Source of the DNA: Elysia chlorotica
Lineage: Eukaryota; Mollusca; Gastropoda; Plakobranchidae
Length of the DNA stretch: 64,000 bases
Assembly (NCBI GenBank): GCA_003991915.1
Contig: RQTK01000080.1
Location: 762,220 to 826,219 of the forward strand
Reading direction: 5' to 3'
Position 1 is the stretch's first letter. Each line of letters starts with the position of its first letter. Below are positions 56,846 to 64,000 of the stretch, one piece after another. The position numbers were made by a program, and so were the translations under genes. The notes under the pieces were generated by a model. The model saw only the letters and a program-made list of their open reading frames with translations. It was not told the DNA's origin and did no database searches.

Positions 56846-59800
56846 AGACGTGCCCAAGATGTCGGCTGTTTCAACGCTGATCAGCGCACCTCGTAGACCA
56901 ATCACATGTTCCGCACATACAACCCACCCCCTGGAGTGACCTCCCAGTACCCGGGCAGCTGCAAGTATCGCATTTGGGAGGTCATTCGTGCCTCCTCCGC
57001 AGCGCCTGGCTATTTCGAAAGCTGCACCCTGGGAGACGAAGTCCATGAGGTGAGGAGAGATTGTGACTATCCTGTGGGGTTTGACTTTGATATGGTTTGT
57101 TGATTTCTGGTACTTAATGCATATTGTTGGCAACTACATTACAATGGAGTCTGCTTATAAACCCTGTTTGAAATAAACTGCGGCTTTATGTTGAACTTTT
57201 CCTGAGGCACCAGTACCGTTTTTAAAAAAACTTACTGTAAATATAAACTTTGAATAAAATAAACCTTTAAGTCACCTGGAATTCGAGTCTTGTCCATCGA
57301 TGGAGGAGGCATAGCGCCCAAGAGGTTTTTCTGAAGCAGATTTCACTGTATATTCATTGTCAGCAACTAGATGAGTCTGCTTTTGGGCAATTATCAAGAC
57401 TTGAATGAGACACAGTGATTTAAGAACATTTTTTTAAATGAAATACATTTTGAATATTACAATATCCATAGTGGCTAGATATCGTAGATCAAGATAAATA
57501 TAAAGAGGTGAATTGTTCCTTCTTTTTTTTTTTTTTTTAAATAGATTATATTAGAATGACTATACTAGTCAGAACTAAAGAACACATTGATCAAGATTGA
57601 TAGAGACACAAGTGTCTTTTCTAAATGTTTTTTTGTAAATAGAATGTCCATAGTGGCCAAAAGAAATAGACGAAGAGAAAAAAGATGATGCTGTTTCTTT
57701 TTTTTTAAATTGATTATAAAAGGTAATTTGGGCTACCGCGTCAAAAAGACAAAGTTCAATTTAGGGACATATGAGCAATTTGTTCAGGTTTTCCTTCACA
57801 TTATTAAAACTTGATTGCATAGTGATATGAAATTTGAAAATTGTTCCGTGATGTATATGTACTTAATAAATATTTATAGAAAGAAACCATGAGAGCTATA
57901 AATGATCAATTTTAGGTGTATATTTCTCATCATCCATGTTTGATATTTATGGGTAATAATAATAATAATAATAATAATACATAGTTTTTCTAGCGCGCAT
58001 AACCACTACACAAAGGTGGTGCTCTATGCGCGTAATCAGAACATTAGGTATCTTTATCTTAACCATTTCGCATGGCATGATTCAAGGCATGTTCCTTGCT
58101 TGTGAACTAGTTTGGTAATTCTTAAAAATTCATAAAAGGTATATGCTTAAATATTTTTTTAAGAAAATGGATGGTCTGCAGATAACTATAACTATACAAA
58201 GATGTGCTAGTTAGTACAAAAGCATATCAATGCACACAAAAAGTGAGCGGGTTTTAATGGGAATAAATCTTCTTATTATGGGTTCGTTCTTAAACCTTTC
58301 CTCATGTCTTTTTTAGGATGGAGGCCTTCTGACTAACAACCCCACAGCTTTAGCCATCCACGAGAGTCGCCTTCTGTGGCCCAACGAGAACTTCCACTGT
58401 GTGGTCTCTCTGGGAACTGGACGCTTTGAGAGCATGTCAGAAGGACAGACCACTAAAGTTTCCCTCAAGCGAAGAATCTCCACGATTGTAGATAGTGCGA
58501 CTGACACAGAAGGTAAGCAGAATGTTTTCATAACATAATTATGTTCTAGTTATTTGCTCACTGTGGTGCAAGTGGTGGAGCCTTGGTCTGCCAATCGGTA
58601 TGTCCCTGGTTCCAAACCCACAATCGGGCAAAATTTTTATTTGTCTGATTTTGTTCCCTTCTGGTTGGGTCAGTTTCAGTACAATGTGACCAACTGAAAT
58701 AGGAGTCATGGTATCCCCTTATTGTCTCTGTGTGGCAGCATGTAATATTTTCAGACATTAGTCTTGGGATGCGTCCACATAAGTGCTGGTATTGAACGCT
58801 ACGCCAAGTAAACTCATTACATACATAAACCCTGGGATGTTTGTATTGAGAATTGTTGTCTTTGACATTTAGATACAAAAAGATTTAACTTTTAGTCATC
58901 CACTAGGGAAATTTGATTGGATATATATATACCAGCAACAACAGTAACCTGGACTTGACATGAAAACATAAGCATTTAAATCACTTGCTCTCTCTGTCTC
59001 TTCTTTATGTTACATACTATGTTCCATATATATCATATGATCATATAATTATCAAGAAAAAAGATTTAAAGGAAAATGGAGCATCACTTATGCACTTAAA
59101 ATGTTTTGGAAAATGTAGGCCTTGTTGAACTGGTGAACAATCATGTTTCACTGCTGGCTAATATAAAAGTGATGCACCCTTATCAGCAGATGACCATGAA
59201 TTGGCTTTGAAGTGCTTTTAACCACAATCTAAGATATCTTTGACACCCTGTCATTAAAAAAAAATAATCTGAAAACTGATAAAGAAATAATGTATGGGTA
59301 GTTGTTATCTATAACCCTGAAAGACTTCCAAAGGCATCAAATAAGATTAATACTTTTTTATAGTAAGACAGCATCTAGGTCTTGATTGACATTTTATACT
59401 TAAAATTTATTATCACATTTAGACAGCTCAGATACGGGGCAGATAAAGTTTGTTTTATTCACCTACTTTGAACTGCAGGTTGACCAAAATTCTTTCACTA
59501 TTTCACTATCTGTTTCATATAAAGACATTGGCTACAGTTTAAAAGTTTATTTTATCTTGTGTTTATATTTAACAGTGACTGGAAAAAAAAGGGAATTGGT
59601 GCCTCGAAAATAGTTTATATAAAGCCACAATTTATCTTAAACAGGGTTTATCTTAAGTGGATTCCAAGGTACTTTATTCACAAGCGAAAGTTTTTATTAG
59701 TAAGAGGCAGTATAATTTTAAAGGTATCAATGTTTGATCGTTCACAGTCATCTCTTCAGCAATACTTTGGATACGGTACACGTCTTTTCTCAGCCTAAGG

Positions 59801-60729
59801 GCATTCTGCTTGTTACAGCCTTAGTTTAAAAAAAATTCTGCTGTGATAATAAACCTGTTTTTATGTACGTGTATACAAATTGTTGTTATTGTTATTGTAG
59901 CGATGTAAGGGGTTTTGTCCTTCAGTCCAATGCTATGTAATGAAAGGTGCATGTTTTTTTTAGCTGTTCAAGTGTTGAGTAAGTGAGTAGAGGGTGTTAT
60001 TGAAGTTTGGTCCCACATGGAGGAAGGAGGTTTTTAAGTTGTCCAGTTGAGGGCTTGTATATGATATACAAGCTTGTAAAATATTATTTAATGTCTGCAT
60101 TTAATCATGTTAATAGTTATGTGCTACAGATGCTGTTACATTTTTTGCACTTGTAAGAGCTAAAACACCTCTTAGTTTTAGGTATAGTTTGTCAGACACA
60201 AAAACATGATTGGTGGTGCAAAAGGAAAGTGGTACAATTAGTTCTAAATCATGATGCGCTTTGTGGGTGTAGGGTTGTCATAACTTTTATTAAATTAAAA
60301 AAAGATAAGTTTTGTTTTGATCTTAACCAACATGCATAGGAGAAACATGTTTATAAAAGCAAACATGTTTCTCCTATGCATGTTGGTTAAGATCAAAACA
60401 AAACTTATCTTCTAATTATTTATTACCTTCCTCTCATACGTTTGTTCCTTCTACCCCCCTCCCTCCCCCAAACATTTCCAGCCGTGCACCACACCCTCCA
60501 GGACCTTCTCCCTGCGCGCTCGTACTTCCGGTTCAACCCGTACCTGTCTGAAGAGTTCTACCTGGATGAGATCAGGCCAGACAAGATGGCGCAGATGCAG
60601 CTCGATGCTCAGATGTATACCCGGAGAAACAGCTACAAGCTCACAGCGGCCGCCGATAGGCTCACCCAGAAACGTCGCCCCACGCAGGCGGTCGGGGATG
60701 TGCTGAAAAGTTTTCTGGATAAGGTCTGA
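52083..60729 (+). CDS. PNPLA8: PNPLA8-like calcium-independent phospholipase A2-gamma (six coding exons)
   Basis: It hydrolyses membrane phospholipids; the animal family acts in mitochondria and peroxisomes. Exons are 52083-52874, 53094-53245, 53710-53976, 54689-54938, 56094-56289 (or its copy 58317-58512) and 60482-60729. All have GT-AG sites and matching phases, giving 634 residues (human about 780; the N-terminal region is shorter). Exon 1 encodes a poorly conserved N-terminus with FIQRFRSY at residue ~48, which suits a mitochondrial presequence end. The patatin domain has SIDGGGTR (oxyanion loop, residues 308-315), GVSTG with the nucleophile Ser345, RASSAAPGYF, and DGG with catalytic Asp488. 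The usual glycine after GGGTR is alanine here. The C-terminal SYFRFNP is family-typical. A 5' leader exon precedes (acceptor at 52007-52009). Exons 4-5 are tandemly duplicated. Confidence 0.93.
53355..53480 (-). mobile_element. Decayed SINE fragment in phospholipase intron 2
   Basis: TCCTAGTTTATCGTCTTCTA, CGAAGTACCTGAAACCTCGT, TGGTCACATTAGACGGACAC and CAACCAGTCAGGGG follow the order of the main SINE family, with deletions. Confidence 0.5.
54523..54690 (+). repeat. Short tandem duplication of the exon 4 splice acceptor
   Basis: AACCACGATGATAATTTGCC, AATAAAAGTATAT, CTTGTCTATGCATCTAAA and TCCCCTGCAGGAAAGAA occur twice in order, ending at 54614 and 54695. The upstream copy has an identical CCCTGCAG acceptor at 54601-54608, but its reading would hit TAA after two codons. 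Confidence 0.9.
56345..56600 (+). mobile_element. SINE, main family (plus), in phospholipase intron
   Basis: tRNA-like head (GTGGTGGTACAAGTGCTAGAG; CCTGATTCCAACCC) and body (GGTTGGGTCAGTTTCAGTAC, GATAGGAGTCATGGTATCCC, GTGTGGCAGCATGTAATATT). Its paralog is at 58560-58810, so it was present before the tandem duplication. Confidence 0.8.
56847..57049 (+). pseudogene. Truncated, frameshifted copy of phospholipase exon 4
   Basis: It lacks the first 46 bases of exon 4, including the true acceptor; CTCTCAG from the microsatellite now precedes it. One base is missing in CCTCGTAGACC (copy 1: CCTCGTATGACC). In the ancestral frame this leads to TGA at 56937-56939, and the frame that reads the downstream part has TAG at 56894-56896. 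It keeps the donor GAG|GTGAGG. It cannot contribute the catalytic-domain segment. Confidence 0.9.
57267..57311 (+). repeat. PNPLA8: 45-bp copy of phospholipase exon 2 inside a later intron
   Basis: Identical to 53197-53241 of exon 2, which encodes the end of the region before the oxyanion loop and the SIDGGG residues. It replaces CTATG at the corresponding place of copy 1 (near 55168), with TTAAG shared at the left junction. It has no splice sites of its own. Confidence 0.9.
58317..58512 (+). CDS. PNPLA8: Second intact copy of phospholipase exon 5
   Basis: It is 196 bases like exon 5 (56094-56289), with the same acceptor TTTTTTAG and donor AAG|GTAAGC. I count three differences, all synonymous (GAC/GAT, ACG/ACA, TTG/TTA), so the encoded segment, including the DGG catalytic aspartate, is identical. 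Start phase 0 and end phase 1 forbid splicing exon 5 to its copy without a frameshift. The message can therefore use one or the other, not both. Which one is used cannot be told from the sequence. Confidence 0.85.
58560..58810 (+). mobile_element. SINE, main family (plus), duplicated copy
   Basis: Paralog of 56345-56600, sharing GGTTGGGTCAGTTTCAGTAC and GGAGTCATGGTATCCCCTTA. Confidence 0.8.
60302..60411. repeat. Perfect 51-bp inverted repeat with 8-base loop
   Basis: 60302-60352 and 60361-60411 are exact reverse complements over 51 bases; the loop is ATAAAAGC. Arms include GATCTTAACCAACATGCATA. It lies in the last phospholipase intron, 70 bases before the terminal exon. Confidence 0.97.
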
Positions 60730-61345
60730 GCGAGTTTGTTGAGAGCAAGTGGGTAGAAGAAATTGACGATTTACGACCAAGAGGAGAATTGATAAGGGTT
60801 CTTCTGAATAGAGACCAAGAAGATTTGATGAAGGGATTTCTGGTTAAGGTCTGAGCGAGTGTGTTGAGAGAGAAGTGGAGATGAATCAAGGTCTGAGCAA
60901 GTGGATAGAAGAAATTGCCGATTAACGACCAAGAGGAGAATTGATAAGGGTTTGATTGGTTCTGAATAGAGACCAAGAAGATTTGATGAAGGGATTTCTG
61001 GTTAAGGTCTGAGCGAGTGTGTTGAGGGACAAGTGGAGATAAATCAAGGTCTAAGCAAGTGGATAGAAGCAATTGCCGATTAACGACCAAGAGGAGAATT
61101 GATAAGGGTTTGATTGGTTCTGAATAGAGACCAAGAAGATTTGATGAAGGGATTTCTGGTTAAGGTCTGAGCGAGTGTGTTGAGGGACAAGTGGAGATAA
61201 ATCAAGGTCTAAGCAAGTGGATAGAAGCAATTGCCGATTAACGACCAAGAGGAGAATTGATAAGGGTTTGATTGGTTCTGAATAGAGACCAAGAAGATTT
61301 GATGAAGGGATTTCTGGTTAAGGTCTGAGGGAGTGTGTTGAGAGA
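60713..61345 (+). repeat. 158-bp minisatellite at the 3' end of the phospholipase gene
   Basis: TTCTGG(A/T)TAAGGTCTGAG starts at 60714, 60838, 60996, 61154 and 61312. Spacing is 124, then 158 three times; the first unit lacks about 34 bases. The first occurrence contains the last codons and stop (TGA 60727-60729) of the phospholipase, so the repeat unit includes coding sequence. AATAAA at 61421 could serve as polyadenylation signal after the array. Confidence 0.95.
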
Positions 61346-61349
61346 GATT

Positions 61350-61865
61350 GCTAATTGTTAACTAGGAGGAGATGAATACTGCTTTTCTAACTTCATAGAG
61401 TATGTGACTCGCAGAGTTGGAAATAAAAGTCTTTCTAGACTAGGTCTCAGGGATTTTATTTAAAACATAAAAAAGTTGATAGGGGTACCAGAATGCTAAG
61501 AGTGTATAATATTTATATATTGAGGATATGAATCAGGGGTCTCTAGATTAAGTGTGAAGGAGTTAACCACTTTCTGCATAAGGTGTGAGGAAGTGTGTGT
61601 ACAGAGCAAATGAACTATTGTGGTGAAAAAAAAAAACGCTCATGGCAGTTAATAAGAAAAAGTCTTTTCGAGACTTTGCTTAGAATATACTCCACACTCG
61701 ATGCTTTACAGCATGCATAGTGGTCGGACGCAGGGGATGGTTATGGTGGATCACAAGAAAAAGTCTTACCCAGATGTTGCTTTGTACTAACTCCACACAT
61801 GATGGTTTATCATTTAATTATATCTGATTTGATGGACTTCCTGTCATGATATGCTGTATGCGGAA
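61350..61865. other. Presumed 3' untranslated / downstream sequence
   Basis: GGAAATAAAAGTC at 61418-61430 is a possible polyadenylation signal. No coding feature was seen. Confidence 0.35.
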
Positions 61866-61871
61866 TACCCC

Positions 61872-62095
61872 CATTGAGTTGGTTTAACATCCAACATCAG
61901 CACTATATAGGCTATATTGTGGACGGACCCCAAGACTGACGTCTGACAATTTTATGTGCTGCCACACATGAGACAAGGTGGGGTCTGTCTCAGCCGGTCA
62001 CATTAAACTGACACCGACCCAACCAGTAGGGCTCGAATTATGGACCTCCTGCGTCGGGAGCCAATGTTCTACCCCAGGGCTAGTGCGCCCTCCAT
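61872..62095 (-). mobile_element. SINE, main family, near full length (minus)
   Basis: GAGTTGGTTTAACATCCAAC, AGCACTATATAGGCTATATTG, GGACGGACCCCAAGACTGAC, CTGTCTCAGCCGGTCACATT and CTGACACCGACCCAACCAGT are followed by the tRNA-like head (complement: CTAGCCCTGGGGTAGAAC and AATTCGAGCCC). This is the best-preserved copy and a good family reference. Confidence 0.85.
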
Positions 62096-62099
62096 ACCC

Positions 62100-63360
62100 C
62101 ATTGCACCGGTGTATTTAAAAGATCATGCATGATAATTGCAGCATTGTATTATGTAAGTTTTTTTACAAACCTTTTGATTCATGCATCTTTTCTCCTTAG
62201 AAATGGAGAGGAAAAACCCAAAATAAAAAAAAAAAGATTATCAGATTAGGGATGTGAAGTAAATAGTTCGGGAATAAAGAGGAGGGTAAAAAGTTGTGTG
62301 GTTTTGACTTGAGACTATTGCGATTGTTCAAAAGCGTACTTCAGAATAAGAAAAGAGGAAATTATTAAAAGGATTTTAAGTGATTGAGTTAATGATTTAA
62401 ACACTCTGTCAGATAAGATCTTGATTTGCTAATTTTAGAGAAATAATGCAAATTCACGTATGTTTCCATTGCATACATTTAAACGGTGATGACAAATTTT
62501 CGTAAATTTACAAATTTTAGTAATAAAAGGTTGGCAGGTCAAAGTTTAGTAAAAGTCTGTTTTTTTCCTACTTCTACCTCTCATCCATTTCTATTTGTTT
62601 TGTTGTTGTTTTTTGTTTTGTTTATTTTTAGATCATGTGATAATTTATAGATATTGTGATACAATTTATGTTTGTTCATTGGTTGTTGTTGAAATTTTAA
62701 CTTTTGTTTTATAGGGTAATGTATTTTTTTACCTTTGTGTTTTTTTTTACAATTTATTTTTCTTTTATTTGAACATTACAAACAATGGAATAATTTCCAG
62801 TTTTGAAGATTCTATTTTTTGTTTTCTTTTCTTGGTACTCAGATACGAATAGCCTTAATGTGTTTTAAATGTACTTTCCTATCCAACCTTTCCTTTGTGG
62901 ATGAATAAAGTTTACAGAATACAGAAAAACTTTATTGATTTCAAACTAGATATTGATATGGTAGGAAAAAGGGAAAGTGAGCAATATTGCATTTGATATA
63001 CCTTTCTTTCAATAGCACAATAAAGCTGCTAATGTTTTAATTCTCGTAAGCATAAACTCTTAACCCTCATCTAAGTTGTTTTATTGGTTGCTACTGCTGT
63101 GTTCATTAAAATTGAATTTTCTATTGAAACTGCTAACACTTATAAACATTTATTTTAAAATTAGCACCCAGATGTATATCTCATGCATTTTAATTTAAGC
63201 AAAAAATACATTTGATCTGTTTTAGATGATCTTTTAGAGTCATAATTATGAAAAGATATTGGATATATATTGTGAATTTGATATCTCAAAAGTTGATAAT
63301 GTGTACACTGACTTTGAAAGTATTATTTTTAGTCATGTGTGTAATTTTCACTCCTTATCA
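62100..63360. other. No gene seen
   Basis: AT-rich sequence with T-runs. GATGAATAAAGTTTAC at 62900-62915 is another possible polyadenylation signal for plus-strand transcripts. Confidence 0.35.
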
Positions 63361-63365
63361 ATTTC

Positions 63366-63695
63366 TCATGCAAAATAACTTAAGGGCCATCCAGTCAGAA
63401 AAGCATTAAAAAGATTTGAACGGCATAACCAGCGCAGCGGCGTTCCAGTGATGCCAAACGTAGTTGAAATACTTATTAAAATTTCATGGTCTATAGTGTC
63501 AAATGCAGAGGATAAACCAAGCATAGGAAAGAAACATATCTTCTTTTTTTCAAAGCTTTTGAGAATGTCATCCAACGCTTTGAGAAGAACCATCTCTGTG
63601 ATATGACCGACCCTAAACGCTGATTGAAACTTTTCTTTTATATTGTTTGTTCTAAATGCTGAAAAACTTGCCGTGCTACAAGTAGTCATGCATAT
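63366..63695 (-). mobile_element. LINE reverse-transcriptase fragment (minus)
   Basis: An open minus-strand frame contains FQSAFRVGHITEMVLLKALD and LGLSSAFDTIDHEILI. This matches motif A of jockey/CR1-type reverse transcriptase (family forms FQSAYRxGHSTETALL, DLSAAFDTIDH), with the catalytic aspartate of AFDTIDH kept. It continues with TTFGITGTPLRWL. The remainder of the element is not visible on either side. Confidence 0.8.
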
Positions 63696-63956
63696 CATTT
63701 TCACCCCTTATCAATTTCTTATGAAAACTGATGTGAACACACTACTCAATCTGCATAATGTTGGCACATTCTTTGTTGCTTATGTTGACTTCTCATTTGC
63801 CATTGTACATAGAATAAATAAAAGTGTATCATTGCGTACCACAAGGTATTATATGATATGAAACAATTATTGTTTTGCTTTGTGTACATTTGAAGAAAAA
63901 AAAAAGCAACAACAAAAAACGGGATGTGGAATAAAATGCCTTTTTGTTGTGTGATG

Positions 63957-63957
63957 T

Positions 63958-64000
<43 letters not shown>
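63957..64000. repeat. (GT)n microsatellite at window end
   Basis: GT dinucleotide run that continues beyond the window. Confidence 0.95.

Larger units (their letters stand above)
54735..59001 (+). repeat. Tandem duplication covering phospholipase exons 4 (part) and 5
   Basis: 54735-56785 and 56847-59001 are paralogous, including exon 4 from GACGTGCCC onward, intron 4, exon 5 and the following SINE. Copy 2 starts directly after a CT microsatellite (56762-56845), and both copies end in GCTCTCTCTGTCTC, so the break joined exon 4 to a CT tract. Copy 2 differs by a 1-bp deletion in its exon 4 remnant, a 45-bp insert (57267-57311) and an AAT-run insert (57955-58030). Confidence 0.95.

Noticed and set aside
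56906-57103. ATG-initiated frame in the second exon 4 copy
   Set aside because: It is only the tail of a frameshifted pseudo-exon; the ATG is an internal codon and no promoter or splice context supports it.
58558-58878. 106-codon minus-strand frame in the phospholipase intron
   Set aside because: It reads antisense through a SINE copy; the sister copy is interrupted.
60451-61248. Minus-strand frames of 65-142 codons opposite the last phospholipase exon and minisatellite
   Set aside because: They are shadows of the coding exon and of the 158-bp repeat; their repetition follows the repeat period.

Overview
This window is eukaryotic, AT-rich and intron-rich. It has long CT/GA microsatellites, tRNA-derived SINEs, LINE and Penelope-like retroelement debris, and genes with short exons and GT-AG introns. 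Protein similarity and repeat content suggest an invertebrate, most likely a mollusc (gastropod-like); that assignment is inference. No prokaryotic genes, rRNA genes, canonical tRNA genes or CRISPR arrays were seen.

Three spliced genes can be built by hand. (1) 3139-5355 (+) is a two-exon gene for a small secreted six-cysteine peptide of 68 residues, with a TATA box upstream. (2) 32366-42796 (-) is SEC13, a WD40 subunit of COPII and of the nuclear pore Y complex, in ten exons coding 314 residues. (3) 52083-60729 (+) is a PNPLA8-like (iPLA2-gamma) patatin phospholipase in six coding exons, 634 residues, with the glycine-rich loop, the GVSTG serine and the DGG aspartate all present. It carries an internal tandem duplication of exons 4-5. 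SEC13 and the phospholipase are housekeeping genes in convergent or outward positions relative to their neighbours; nothing suggests the three genes act together.

Layout: 1-3000 repeats and sparse sequence; 3.0-6.6 kb secreted-peptide gene with SINE-riddled intron; 6.6-10.2 kb little; 10.3-17 kb a graveyard of Penelope-like GIY-YIG fragments, a gypsy integrase remnant and decayed unassigned coding relics, including a candidate hammerhead ribozyme; 18.9-19.7 kb degenerate tandem repeat; 21-27.9 kb a tandem segmental duplication with LINE fragments and a young MITE whose empty site is preserved in the other copy; 28-29.3 kb SINE and LINE; 29.3-32.3 kb nothing clear; 32.4-42.8 kb SEC13, with introns full of duplicated exon pieces; 43.4-44.1 kb gypsy gag fragment; 44.3-51.8 kb repeats, foldback elements and TAGATC palindromic satellite; 52-60.7 kb phospholipase; 60.7-61.35 kb 158-bp minisatellite; 61.9-64 kb SINE, LINE reverse-transcriptase fragment and a GT repeat.

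The most notable points are the hammerhead-like motif directly after a Penelope-like endonuclease domain, the duplicated phospholipase exons with phases that forbid using both, a 45-bp copy of the catalytic-loop exon inside a later intron of the same gene, a perfect 51-bp inverted repeat before the last phospholipase exon, and the unannotated cysteine-rich secreted peptide.
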